Shown: positions 14,434-22,942, counted from the first letter of the stretch. The stretch is 27,833 nucleotides of DNA from RGIG9115 sp045644665 (GCA_045644665.1 JAZRHH010000026.1:1-27833); one strand, 5' to 3'. Translations and numbers: made by a program. The notes: generated from the letters alone by a model not told the origin.

Positions 14434-15918
14434 ATGGGCAAAGTAGGTTTCGATAACGAAAAATATATAAGGCTCCAATCAGAGCATATAGAAAAGCGTA
14501 TTTCAGAATTTGGTGACAAGCTTTATCTTGAGCTTGGAGGAAAGCTGTTTGACGATTTTCATGCTTCAAGAGTTCTTACAGGATTCGAGCCTGACAGTAA
14601 AATAAAAATGCTTTTGCATTTGAAGGATAAGCTTGAAATTGTAATTGCAATATCGGCACTTGACATTGTAAAGAACAAAATCAGGAGCGACTATAATATT
14701 TCATATGACCTTGATGTTTTAAGGCTTATAGATGCATTCCGTAAAATAGGGCTTTATGTTGGAAGTGTTGTAATTACACAGTTTAGCGGTCAGGCTGTTG
14801 CAGAGAACTTTAAGAAAAAGCTCGAATCCCTTGGTATTAATGTGTTTTTACATTATCCAATTGAGGGATACCCTGCAAATATAGAGTTGATTGTAAGCGA
14901 TGAGGGCTTTGGCAAAAATGAATATATTACTACGGAAAGACCGCTTGTGCTTGTAACTGCACCGGGCCCCGGCAGCGGTAAAATGGCAACCTGCCTTTCG
15001 CAGCTTTACCATGAACACAAAAGAGGTATAAAGGCAGGATACGCAAAGTTTGAAACTTTTCCTGTATGGAATTTACCTCTTAAGCATCCTGTTAATCTTG
15101 CTTATGAAGCAGCAACGGCAGACCTTAATGATGTAAATATGATTGACCCGTTCCATCTTGAAGCATACGGTGAAACTACTGTAAACTATAATCGTGATAT
15201 AGAGGTATTTCCTGTTCTCAATGCAATGTTTAATAAAATTCTCGGCAAGAGCCCGTATAAATCTCCAACAGATATGGGTGTTAACATGGCAGGAATGTGT
15301 ATAACAGATGATGATGCAGTTTGCCAAGCTGCCCAGACAGAAATTATAAGAAGATATTATCATACAAAATGTGATGTTTTAAATGGTATTGTCGGAAGTG
15401 ACGCCATATATAAGCTTGAGCTTATAATAAATCAGGCAGGAATAAGCATTAAAGACAGGAAGGTAATAGAAGCTGCAATTAGCAGAGCAGAGGAAACAGC
15501 AATGCCATCTGCAGCAATTGAGCTTCCGGATGGGGAAATTGTAACCGGAAAAACAACAAATCTCCTTGGCGCTTCTGCAGCACTTCTCTTAAATTCACTG
15601 AAGCGACTTGCAGGAATTGATAAGAATGTAAAGCTTATATCCCCTGATGTTATTGAGCCTATTCAGATTCTTAAAACAAATCATCTTGGCAATCATAATC
15701 CAAGGCTTCACACAGATGAAACTTTAATTGCTCTTTCTATTTGTGCTACAACTGATGATTATGCAAAAAGAGCTCTTGAAAAGTTACCTGAGCTTCGTGG
15801 ATGTGAAGCACATTCGTCAGTTATTCTGTCCCAGGTAGACAGCTCTGTATTTAAAAAGCTTGGGGTTAATTTGACCTGCGAGCCACTGTATCAATCAAAG
15901 AAACTCTATCATGGATAA
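14434..15918 (+). CDS. DUF1846 family protein
   Basis: The 494-residue protein matches the DUF1846 family in length and along its whole sequence. It begins MGKVGFDNEKYIRLQSEHI and carries a glycine-rich phosphate-binding-like loop TAPGPGSGKMATCLSQLYHE near residue 174. An SPTDMGVNMAGMCITDD stretch lies near residue 276 and HLGNHNPRLHTDETLIAL near residue 415. A structure exists for a streptococcal member, but I know of no established biochemical role. The GPGSGK loop suggests nucleotide or phosphate binding, which is inference. The ATG has GGAGTAGG just before it. The gene has its own promoter and terminator, so it is a single-gene unit. Confidence 0.9.
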   Translation: MGKVGFDNEKYIRLQSEHIEKRISEFGDKLYLELGGKLFDDFHASRVLTGFEPDSKIKMLLHLKDKLEIVIAISALDIVKNKIRSDYNISYDLDVLRLIDAFRKIGLYVGSVVITQFSGQAVAENFKKKLESLGINVFLHYPIEGYPANIELIVSDEGFGKNEYITTERPLVLVTAPGPGSGKMATCLSQLYHEHKRGIKAGYAKFETFPVWNLPLKHPVNLAYEAATADLNDVNMIDPFHLEAYGETTVNYNRDIEVFPVLNAMFNKILGKSPYKSPTDMGVNMAGMCITDDDAVCQAAQTEIIRRYYHTKCDVLNGIVGSDAIYKLELIINQAGISIKDRKVIEAAISRAEETAMPSAAIELPDGEIVTGKTTNLLGASAALLLNSLKRLAGIDKNVKLISPDVIEPIQILKTNHLGNHNPRLHTDETLIALSICATTDDYAKRALEKLPELRGCEAHSSVILSQVDSSVFKKLGVNLTCEPLYQSKKLYHG

Positions 15919-15920
15919 TA

Positions 15921-15952
15921 AAAAAATCTGCAATTTTTTGCAGATTTTTTTT
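15921..15952 (+). terminator. Terminator of the DUF1846 gene
   Basis: AATCTGCAA (15925-15933) and TTGCAGATT (15938-15946) form the stem, extended by A/T pairs on both sides, with a TTTT loop and a run of Ts to 15952. It begins 3 nt after the stop codon. Confidence 0.9.
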
Positions 15953-15962
15953 GAAAAAAGGG

Positions 15963-15991
15963 TTGATTTAAGTAATATAAAATGATATAAT
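15963..15991 (+). promoter_or_regulatory. Sigma-A promoter of the zinc-ribbon/tail-anchor unit
   Basis: TTGATT (15963-15968), 17 bp and TATAAT (15986-15991) preceded by TGA form an extended -10 promoter directly after the DUF1846 terminator. Confidence 0.85.
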
Positions 15992-16037
15992 TTCAGTAAT
16001 TGTATATATAAATTCATGTTTGAAAGGATGAAGTGTT

Positions 16038-16442
16038 ATGGCAGGCGTTGATGATATTTTCAAAAATTTAAAAGAAAATGCGTCAAAGCTCACTAAAGTG
16101 TGTGAAACTGTAACAAAGAGCGCTGTTTCTGCAGTGGAAAATAAAACAAAAGAAGCAAAAATCCGCTATTCTATGCACGAAATAAAAGAGAGAATAGAAA
16201 GTAATTATGCAGCGATTGGTGAGTGCGTGTACAGCAGCTTCAAGAACAAAAAACACTTCGAGGACTTTTCTGTTATTTTTGGAAGACTCGATGCTTTAAA
16301 TGAAGAACTGGAAGAACTTAGCCAAAGACTTTATGATGAATGTAATTTGCAAATATGTCCTGATTGCGGTGCGTATGTTTCGGCAAAGGATGCTTTTTGT
16401 CATAAATGCGGAGCACAGGTAATAGAAGATGAACAGATTTAA
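16038..16442 (+). CDS. Coiled-coil protein with C-terminal zinc ribbon
   Basis: The 134-residue protein is helical and charged over residues 1-100, with a probable coiled coil near 84-100 (LDALNEELEELSQRLYDE). It then has a CxxC-N10-CxxC zinc ribbon, Cys107, Cys110, Cys121 and Cys124, in CPDCGAYVSAKDAFCHKCGA. No membrane segment or catalytic motif is present. Such ribbons usually serve protein-protein or nucleic-acid contacts; the role here is unknown. The ATG has AAGGATG upstream. It is the first gene of a two-gene transcript with a tail-anchored coiled-coil protein 40 nt later, so the two may form a complex at the inner membrane face. Confidence 0.75.
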   Translation: MAGVDDIFKNLKENASKLTKVCETVTKSAVSAVENKTKEAKIRYSMHEIKERIESNYAAIGECVYSSFKNKKHFEDFSVIFGRLDALNEELEELSQRLYDECNLQICPDCGAYVSAKDAFCHKCGAQVIEDEQI

Positions 16443-16482
16443 TAAACTTATTAACAAAATAAATGAATGGAGAGATATTGTT

Positions 16483-17256
16483 ATGACAGAGGATAGAAAA
16501 AGGGACCTGCAAAACTTTATTGCAGCAGGCAAAAAGGTTGTTGCAAAGCTAAAGAAATATCATGACGATAAAATTATTTCATATGATGGTGAGGATGCAT
16601 TTTATTCTGATGCAGATGAATATGCAGAAGATATTGATATTGCTATAGAAAATGCATATGAGGGTAATGCTCCGGAGGAAGAGGCAGCAGAAAAATCATT
16701 TGGGTATTACGAAAAAATAATGAATAAGCTAGATACCGTAAAGGATAGTATAAAGGGTAACGAGGGCGTTTCTGAAATACTTAAAAAAGCAGAAAACCTG
16801 TTTAAAAGCAATGTTCTTACAAAAGAACAATTGCAGACAGAGCTTGATGAGCTTATGGTTGAGCTTGATGATAAGTTATCTGCGCTGTCTGATAAATCTG
16901 TTCAGATTTCCGGCTCAATAGACAATCTTACAGAGCAATCAAAATCAAACTACGCCAATATAACAGCTTCCATAACAGATGTTTCCGATAAGACAGACGA
17001 TATGATTTCTACTCTTGCAGAGGTGAGTGCAGTATTAAAATCATCTGCTCCAAAGCTTGATGAAATAAGAGAGGCTTCAATTGGCATAGATAAGCTTACA
17101 GACTCGTTATTCGAGCTTAAAAATGCAAATATTAAGGTAAAAAATGATATAGAAGCTATCAACAGTAAAATAAAGTTTTTGAAAATATGGGGCATAAGTG
17201 CTTGTAGCGTTATAGCTGTAATTGCTGCAGTGATACTTGCTCTTGAGATTTTTTAA
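16483..17256 (+). CDS. Tail-anchored coiled-coil membrane protein, function unknown
   Basis: The 257-residue protein starts with a basic helical part (1-30) and an acidic stretch (about 35-70). A long Ser/Asp/Leu-rich coiled coil covers about 75-230. A single C-terminal membrane helix (about 236-257, WGISACSVIAVIAAVILALE) is followed by only two residues. This is a tail-anchored layout with the body in the cytoplasm. Repeats such as DKLSALSDKSVQISGSID recall signalling or scaffold coiled coils, but no methyl-accepting or enzymatic domain is visible. An ATG at 16429 overlaps the upstream gene with only a weak ribosome site. I prefer the ATG at 16483 because GGAGAG (16469-16474) lies eight bases before it. 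Confidence 0.75.
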   Translation: MTEDRKRDLQNFIAAGKKVVAKLKKYHDDKIISYDGEDAFYSDADEYAEDIDIAIENAYEGNAPEEEAAEKSFGYYEKIMNKLDTVKDSIKGNEGVSEILKKAENLFKSNVLTKEQLQTELDELMVELDDKLSALSDKSVQISGSIDNLTEQSKSNYANITASITDVSDKTDDMISTLAEVSAVLKSSAPKLDEIREASIGIDKLTDSLFELKNANIKVKNDIEAINSKIKFLKIWGISACSVIAVIAAVILALEIF

Positions 17257-17265
17257 TTAAAATAT

Positions 17266-17303
17266 AAGCTGCCCCCGGGATTTATCTTGGCAAGGCAGCT
17301 TTT
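17266..17303 (+). terminator. Probable terminator of the zinc-ribbon/tail-anchor unit
   Basis: AAGCTGCC (17266-17273) pairs with GGCAGCTT (17294-17301). Inside, CCGGGAT and ATCTTGG can pair with two G-U pairs, extending the stem. Only TTTT follows, so some readthrough into the polymerase gene is likely. Confidence 0.6.
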
Positions 17304-17335
17304 AAAGTATTGTAAAAAAAAGGAGGCGTAGGAAG

Positions 17336-18835
17336 ATGAAAACAAAAAATTATATATGCATAGACCTAAAATCTTTCTATGCCTCTGTAGAGTGTATGGA
17401 AAGAAATCTTGACCCGATGACAACAAACCTTGTTGTTGCGGACTTGTCGCGTACAGAAAAAACAATATGCCTTGCTGTTACACCATCTCTTAAAAGTTTT
17501 GGTATTCCGGGTCGTGCAAGGCTTTTTGAAGTGATACAAAAGGTAAGACAGGTAAATGCCATAAGAAAAGGAAAGATAAAGGGAAAAAGATTTTCCGGAA
17601 AGTCCTATAGTCAAACGGAGCTTGAGGAAAACGGGGACCTGGAGCTTGACTATATAGTTGCTCCTCCTCAAATGGCACTTTATATGGAATACAGTACAAG
17701 AATATATGACGTCTACTTGAAGTTTATTGCTCCCGAGGATATACATGTATATTCCATTGACGAGGTCTTTATAGATGTTACAGATTACCTTGCAACATAT
17801 AAAACAACAGCTTCTGAGCTTGCAAAAACAATAATCAAGGCTGTCCTTACTGAGACGGGAATTACCGCTACTGCTGGGGTTGGTACAAATATGTATCTTG
17901 CAAAGATTGCTATGGATATAGTTGCAAAGCGTATGCCGGCAGATGAAAACGGAGTAAGAACTGCGTGTCTTGATGAAATGTCTTACCGCCGTGAGCTGTG
18001 GAATCATAAGCCTCTTACCGATTTTTGGAGAATAGGAAAGGGATACATCAAAAAGCTTGAAGCAAACAGAATGTATACTATGGGAGATATAGCAAAGATG
18101 TCCCTTACCGAGTACGGTGAAAATTTACTATACAAGCTTTTTGGAGTTAATGCAGAGCTTCTTATAGATCATGCGTGGGGGTACGAGCCTTGTACAATTG
18201 CCCATGTAAAATCATATAAGCCTATGAGTAAGAGTATTGGCTCCGGTCAGGTACTTCACGTACCTTATGATTTTGATAAAACTCGTATAATAGTTCGCGA
18301 AATGATAGAGCTGCTGGTTCTTGATTTGGTTGAAAAGAGATTTGTGACAGACCAGATTGTACTAACAATTGGATATGATGCAGAAAATCTTGTAAATTCT
18401 GGTTACAAGGGTGAGGTTACAACTGACCACTATGGCAGAAAAATTCCAAAACATGCCCACGGCAGTATAAATCTTGGTGAGTATACATCTTCTACCTCTT
18501 TGATACTCGAAAAGGCGCTGGAGCTTTATGATGATATTTCAAACAAAGACTTACTTGTAAGACGGGTAAATGTTGTTGCAAATCATATTGTTGATGAAAA
18601 TACAATAGATAATGAAATAACCTTTGAACAGCTTGATATGTTTACTGATTATGAAAAGCTTATAAAAATGCGTGAAAAAGCAAAGGAAGATAAAATAAAA
18701 GAACGAAGCCTTCAGGAAGCTATGATAGAAATAAAAAATAAGTATGGAAAAAATGCAGTTTTGAAAGGTACAAATCTTTGTGAAGGTGCAACAACCATTG
18801 AGCGTAACGGACAAATTGGAGGTCATAGGGCATGA
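17336..18835 (+). CDS. Y-family DNA polymerase, UvrX/UmuC-like
   Basis: This 499-residue translesion polymerase has catalytic Asp10 in ICIDLKSFYASVE and Asp142-Glu143 in YSIDEVFIDVT. It also has the fingers segment VADLSRTEKTICLAV and helix-hairpin-helix DNA contacts near WRIGKGYIKKLE. The extended C-terminus closes with GATTIERNGQIGGH. These features match the UvrX/YqjW branch of the UmuC group rather than DinB. It would copy past damaged bases at low fidelity. The ATG has AGGAGG nine bases upstream. The end overlaps the YolD-like gene by 4 nt (ATGA), a conserved pairing. No CGAAC-N4-GTTCG LexA box is visible in the 79 nt upstream, so SOS control is not shown here. Confidence 0.93.
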   Translation: MKTKNYICIDLKSFYASVECMERNLDPMTTNLVVADLSRTEKTICLAVTPSLKSFGIPGRARLFEVIQKVRQVNAIRKGKIKGKRFSGKSYSQTELEENGDLELDYIVAPPQMALYMEYSTRIYDVYLKFIAPEDIHVYSIDEVFIDVTDYLATYKTTASELAKTIIKAVLTETGITATAGVGTNMYLAKIAMDIVAKRMPADENGVRTACLDEMSYRRELWNHKPLTDFWRIGKGYIKKLEANRMYTMGDIAKMSLTEYGENLLYKLFGVNAELLIDHAWGYEPCTIAHVKSYKPMSKSIGSGQVLHVPYDFDKTRIIVREMIELLVLDLVEKRFVTDQIVLTIGYDAENLVNSGYKGEVTTDHYGRKIPKHAHGSINLGEYTSSTSLILEKALELYDDISNKDLLVRRVNVVANHIVDENTIDNEITFEQLDMFTDYEKLIKMREKAKEDKIKERSLQEAMIEIKNKYGKNAVLKGTNLCEGATTIERNGQIGGHRA

Positions 18836-19260
18836 AAAAGTATGATGATATAATAAATCTGCCATATAAAAAATCAACTGCCCGTAAGCAAATGTCCATT
18901 CTGGACAGGGCGGCTCAGTTTGCACCTTTTGCAGCGCTTACAGGACATGATGAGGCAATACAGGAGACTGCAAGACTTACAAACAAAAAAATCTATCTTG
19001 ATGAATATGAAATAGAGGAGCTTAACAGAAAAATATTAAAGCTGAAAGACCAAGAGGAGATAAGTCCAAAGATTAGTGTGACGTATTTTGTGCCTGATTT
19101 AAAAAAGGACGGTGGAGAATATGTGACAAAGAGCGGAAATTTAAAGCGTATAAAAGACACAGAGCAGGCAATTGTATTTACAGACGGTAGTGTTATAGAA
19201 ATAGAAAATATAATTGAAATTATACCATTCTCTTTGCAAGAGGATTTGAATATAATATAA
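18832..19260 (+). CDS. YolD-like family protein
   Basis: The 142-residue protein has the YolD-like pattern MSILDRAAQFAPFAALTGHD near residues 22-41, followed by EEI/INRKI-type helices and a short beta-rich C-terminal half ending with an acidic region. YolD proteins are encoded next to Y-family polymerases in Firmicutes and are thought to assist or regulate them; the mechanism is not settled. Its ATG overlaps the polymerase stop codon by 4 nt, so the two are translationally coupled. Confidence 0.88.
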   Translation: MKKYDDIINLPYKKSTARKQMSILDRAAQFAPFAALTGHDEAIQETARLTNKKIYLDEYEIEELNRKILKLKDQEEISPKISVTYFVPDLKKDGGEYVTKSGNLKRIKDTEQAIVFTDGSVIEIENIIEIIPFSLQEDLNII

Positions 19261-19286
19261 AGGAAAACAGGGAGGATAATGAAAAA

Positions 19287-21578
19287 ATGATTTTCAAGAA
19301 AAAGGCGGCAGCTGCAATTTGTACTTTTTTATCTGTAATAGTACAGTTTAATGCATCAGCATCAATTTTGGGAGATTTGACAGGCGGATACAAAGAGGCT
19401 TTGTCCTCAGATGTACAGTTTCATGAGTACAATTACAATACAGAAACAGACGTACAGGCAGAATATTATGTAGAGTATGAACCCAATGATACAGTTGTTC
19501 CTGTTGTAATAAATGGCGATGCTATATATGGCAAACGAACTATTACTGAAGCTGCAAAATATATGCGTGATAATGGTTTAAAACCGATGATTGGTATTAA
19601 TGCAGACTATTTTTCATTTCAGACAGGGATTCCTATGGGTCATACCATTATTGATGGAAGACTCGTGACTTCTGATCCATCAGGACAAGATGCCATTGGA
19701 TTTAATGATGACGGAACAGCCTTTGTTTCCTGGCTTGAAATTCAAAATAAAATAACAAAATCAGACGGTAGTTTTATGATGGTTGACTGCGTGAATAAAT
19801 GGTGTCAGCCAACCATAAGTGCATCTTATTTTTTGACAGACCACTTTGGAAGTTCTGCCAAAACGTCGGGAAATTGTAAATATATAATATTTTCTAAAGT
19901 AGAGGGTGATATGTCGATTGGTGGCAGTCTAAAGCTTAGAGTTGATGAAACATTTGATTATGATGGTGACATACTTATTCCAAAAGATAAGTATGTTCTT
20001 GTAATGACCAATACCTATGGAGAGACGGATAAGCTTGCTTTTATGGCAGGACTTCAGGTGGGTGAAGAAGTAACATTTACAAGCGAATCTGTTTATGATA
20101 AGGAAAAATGGGCAAACGCTAAGCACGGCATGGGCTCAATTGGCGGTAGATTAATCGAACACGGAGTAGTAAACACCCAGTTTACAGCCGGTATTGCGCC
20201 GCGTACAGCAGTTGGAATAAAAGCAGACGGAAAAGTTATCTTTTATGTTATTGACGGAAGACAGACAGAGCACAGTGCCGGAATCCAAATTAAAACTCTT
20301 GCACAAAGAATGGCAGAACTTGGATGTGTGGAAGCAATTAATCTTGACGGAGGAGGCTCAACAGCAATTGCAGGAGTTTTTCCGGGAAGTTCAGAGCTGT
20401 CTGTTATTAATAAACCATCTGAAGGCACTTTGAGAAAATGTGCAAACTATATTTTCTTAAAGGATATGCGTACGGTTGTGCCTGAAACTCTTCGTATAAA
20501 TGCAAATGTGTCTGAGAACAGAAAATATCTTTTGGGTTATGAGGAAAGATTAGAAAACGTTTATGTAACTGATTCGTCGGGAAATCCTGTTAATGATGTA
20601 GAGCTTTTATATTCTGTTGAAAATTCCACCGAAGACTGTCTTGTGCTTGACGGAAACAAGGTTATTGCAAGGAGCTCGGGCTCTGGATTTGTAAATATTC
20701 AGGCAGGTAATTCCATAAAACATATACTTTATTCTGTTTATTCCACTCCAAAAGAAATAAAGGCGTATGCAAACGGCGAAGAAATACAAAAACTTACGTT
20801 TGCTAGAGGTGGAAATGGAGTTATAGATATTGATGCAGCCTCTTTTGTGTACGGTTCAGAGTTAAAATCTAATGATAACTGTTATATGTGGAGTTGCGAT
20901 GAAAATATTGGGATGATAGACAACAACGGAGTTCTTGCTGTCAACACACAAATTGTACAAGACGGAAACATATATATAAGAGCAGGCGAGAAAACATTGT
21001 CAATTCCTGTAAGTATAGAGGATATATCCGTATTTTCGGATATGAATTCTCACTGGGCAAAAGATTTTGCAAATGAGCTTTACCACATGGGTATTGTAAC
21101 AGGTGAGGATAAAGACGGAGAACTTGTGTACAGACCAGAAAGCAATATAACAAGAGGAGAATTTGCCTGTATCATAGCAAGGTATATGAACCTTGATACA
21201 GACAACGCAAAAAAATATGAATTTGCAGACTATAATAATATACCTGATTGGCAAAAGCCGTATGTAAATGCAGTAGCCGGTGCCGGATATATTAAGGGAA
21301 AAGAAACAGATGATAGGCTGTATTTTTCCGGAAATGACCCGATTTCAAGAGCAGAGGCTATGACAATCCTCTACAGAACAAGCGGCGGAGATAAGCTTTT
21401 TGCAGATGTTCAGTTTAACGACAGCAACAAAATTCCGGAATATGCAAAAGAAGCTGTAAATGCTTTGGTTGGACTTGGAATTGTAAACGGATATGAAGAC
21501 GGAAAACTATTGCCTCTTGGAAATGTAACAAGAGCAGAGTGTGCGGCGATAATATATAAAGCAAAAAATATCTTATAA
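19287..21578 (+). CDS. Secreted phosphodiester glycosidase-like protein with three SLH repeats
   Basis: The 763-residue protein begins with a signal peptide (KKK, then a hydrophobic stretch, cleavage likely near residue 26). The NAGPA-type phosphodiester glycosidase domain spans about 60-395, with INADYFSF, GHTIIDGRLV and the hallmark INLDGGGSTAI near residue 350. In this family such domains remove sugars from phosphodiester-linked glycans; the bacterial substrates are largely unknown. About 400-580 looks like an Ig-like or beta-rich linker. Three SLH repeats (about 580-763: HWAKDFANELYHMGIV, WQKPYVNAVAGAGYIKG, EYAKEAVNALVGLGIVNG) would fix it to secondary cell-wall polymer. GGAGG lies 11 bases before the ATG. 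It follows the YolD-like gene by 26 nt, with no terminator between, but the functions do not obviously match. Confidence 0.9.
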   Translation: MIFKKKAAAAICTFLSVIVQFNASASILGDLTGGYKEALSSDVQFHEYNYNTETDVQAEYYVEYEPNDTVVPVVINGDAIYGKRTITEAAKYMRDNGLKPMIGINADYFSFQTGIPMGHTIIDGRLVTSDPSGQDAIGFNDDGTAFVSWLEIQNKITKSDGSFMMVDCVNKWCQPTISASYFLTDHFGSSAKTSGNCKYIIFSKVEGDMSIGGSLKLRVDETFDYDGDILIPKDKYVLVMTNTYGETDKLAFMAGLQVGEEVTFTSESVYDKEKWANAKHGMGSIGGRLIEHGVVNTQFTAGIAPRTAVGIKADGKVIFYVIDGRQTEHSAGIQIKTLAQRMAELGCVEAINLDGGGSTAIAGVFPGSSELSVINKPSEGTLRKCANYIFLKDMRTVVPETLRINANVSENRKYLLGYEERLENVYVTDSSGNPVNDVELLYSVENSTEDCLVLDGNKVIARSSGSGFVNIQAGNSIKHILYSVYSTPKEIKAYANGEEIQKLTFARGGNGVIDIDAASFVYGSELKSNDNCYMWSCDENIGMIDNNGVLAVNTQIVQDGNIYIRAGEKTLSIPVSIEDISVFSDMNSHWAKDFANELYHMGIVTGEDKDGELVYRPESNITRGEFACIIARYMNLDTDNAKKYEFADYNNIPDWQKPYVNAVAGAGYIKGKETDDRLYFSGNDPISRAEAMTILYRTSGGDKLFADVQFNDSNKIPEYAKEAVNALVGLGIVNGYEDGKLLPLGNVTRAECAAIIYKAKNIL

Positions 21579-21607
21579 AAAACAGGAGTGCTTATTGCAC
21601 TCCTGTT
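21575..21607 (-). terminator. Terminator overlapping the dut stop codon
   Basis: AACAGGAGTGC (21581-21591) and GCACTCCTGTT (21597-21607) form an 11-bp stem with a 5-nt loop that contains the minus-strand stop codon of dut. On the minus strand it runs into TTTTTT. It may also serve the convergent SLH-protein gene, but there the T-tract is poor. Confidence 0.8.
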
Positions 21608-22095
21608 GTACTTCCGAAGCCACCATTTCTAATGCCTTCTGCCTCATCATCAATTGTAATGCCAAATGGCATAAAAATACCCTGGGCAAAGCCCTCTCCG
21701 GCTTTTACATTAACAGTTTTGTTTTCGTTTGAACAATTTGTCATTTTAATCATAATATGACCTTCATTATCACTTCCGAAATAGTCGCTGTCTATAACAC
21801 CCACAGTATTATTTAGCTGAAGACGGAACTTAAATCCAAGACCGCTTCTTGGGTAAATCATAAGGACCCAGCCCTCATCAATTTTTGCTCTTATTCCTGT
21901 TGGGATTTTAATTGTTTCGTTTGGTGCAAGAGTTATATCAAATGGTGCTTTGAAATCATATCCTGCAGAGCCTTTGGTAGACCTTGTAGGAAGTACTATT
22001 TTTTCATAAACATCAGAAGCATTTCCAAAGCATTCGTCAAAGTCAGCTTTAAACTGTTCCTTTGAAACCTTCATAAACTGTGCAATTTTGTTCAT
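21592..22095 (-). CDS. dut: dUTP diphosphatase
   Basis: The enzyme hydrolyses dUTP to dUMP and pyrophosphate, keeping uracil out of DNA and feeding thymidylate synthesis. The 167-residue trimeric-type dUTPase has all five motifs: STKGSAGYDF (I), PRSGLGFKF (II), NNTVGVIDSDYFG with Asp102 and Tyr105 (III), GEGFAQGIF (IV) and RNGGFGSTTG (V). An N-terminal extension of about 27 residues (FMKVSKEQFKADF) is longer than the classical enzyme but typical of a clostridial subgroup. The ATG has AAAGGA ten bases upstream and a promoter of its own. The stop codon sits in a terminator loop. Confidence 0.94.
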   Translation of the reverse strand: MNKIAQFMKVSKEQFKADFDECFGNASDVYEKIVLPTRSTKGSAGYDFKAPFDITLAPNETIKIPTGIRAKIDEGWVLMIYPRSGLGFKFRLQLNNTVGVIDSDYFGSDNEGHIMIKMTNCSNENKTVNVKAGEGFAQGIFMPFGITIDDEAEGIRNGGFGSTTGVQ

Positions 22096-22126
22096 GTGCG
22101 TTCATTCCTTTCCTGTATCTTTAAAT

Positions 22127-22155
22127 ATCTTACTACAAAAAGAATTTTTTGTCAA
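22127..22155 (-). promoter_or_regulatory. Promoter of dut
   Basis: On the minus strand TTGACA (22155-22150), 17 bp and TAAGAT (22132-22127) precede dut. The -35 lies just after the end of the upstream ZIP gene (stop near 22157). Confidence 0.75.
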
Positions 22156-22156
22156 C

Positions 22157-22942
22157 TTATATAAACATTATAAGGCTTACAGCCATTACTGCCATTCCTG
22201 CAATAACGCTTAAAATTGTAAGTTTGCTTTTTTCGTACTCTCTTGCCATAGGAAGAAGCTCCTCAATGGAAATAAATATCATTATCCCGGCAACAATTCC
22301 AAATAAGACTCCTATGACTCCGTCAGTTAAAAATGGACGAAGTACAAGATAACCTATAATTGCACCTAGAGGCTCTGTAACCCCGGAAAAAAATGAAAGC
22401 CAGAATGCATCTTTTCTTTTGCCTGTCGCATAAAAAAGCGGAAGCGATGTAGCAATACCCTCCGGAATGTTGTGTATTGCAATGGCCATTGCAATCATTA
22501 TTCCAACACTTAAATCCTTGTATGATGATGTAAATGTAACAATCCCTTCGGGGAAATTATGTATCGCAATTCCAAGAGCAGTAATCACACTCATTTTTTT
22601 TAGTTCATTTGTTTTTTCACTTTCGGTTTTTGAGCCAATATCACCCTCCGCAGTTGGTATAAGATAATCAATAAGAGATATAAGTGCAATACCACTAAAA
22701 AAAGATATTGTTGCATATATATTTCCTTTTATATCCCCATAGGATAAACACAAATAGTCAATTGACTTTGTGTAAAGCTCAACCATAGATACATATATCA
22801 TTACACCTGCAGAAAGTCCAAGGGAACATGCAAGCATCTTTGTGCTTGTTTTATTGACAAACAGCGCAATTATACTGCCCAAAACTGTTGCAAGACCTGC
22901 GCCGGCTGTTAATAAAAGCGCATATATTTCAGTACTGTTCAT
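22157..22942 (-). CDS. ZIP-family metal transporter (ZupT-like)
   Basis: The 261-residue protein has about eight membrane helices and the paired metal-binding motifs of ZIP transporters: HNFPEG (128-133) in helix 4 and HNIPEG (157-162) in helix 5. A polar loop near 98-116 separates helices 3 and 4. ZupT-type proteins import zinc and other divalent metals such as iron and manganese; the metal here cannot be assigned. The frame extends to 23011, but the ATG at 22942 has AAGGAG nine bases upstream and a -10-like TATAAT (22978-22973) just beyond, so it is the likely start. It precedes dut with separate promoters. Confidence 0.92.
   Translation of the reverse strand: MNSTEIYALLLTAGAGLATVLGSIIALFVNKTSTKMLACSLGLSAGVMIYVSMVELYTKSIDYLCLSYGDIKGNIYATISFFSGIALISLIDYLIPTAEGDIGSKTESEKTNELKKMSVITALGIAIHNFPEGIVTFTSSYKDLSVGIMIAMAIAIHNIPEGIATSLPLFYATGKRKDAFWLSFFSGVTEPLGAIIGYLVLRPFLTDGVIGVLFGIVAGIMIFISIEELLPMAREYEKSKLTILSVIAGMAVMAVSLIMFI

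Noticed and set aside
19279..19290. Tiny ATGAAAAAATGA frame before the SLH-protein gene as a leader peptide
   Set aside because: The GGAGG site is only three bases from this ATG, too close to start translation, and fits the ATG at 19287 better.
22467..22667. Plus-strand frames antisense to the ZIP gene
   Set aside because: The ZIP frame has clear family motifs; the antisense frames are mirror reads of its hydrophobic codons.
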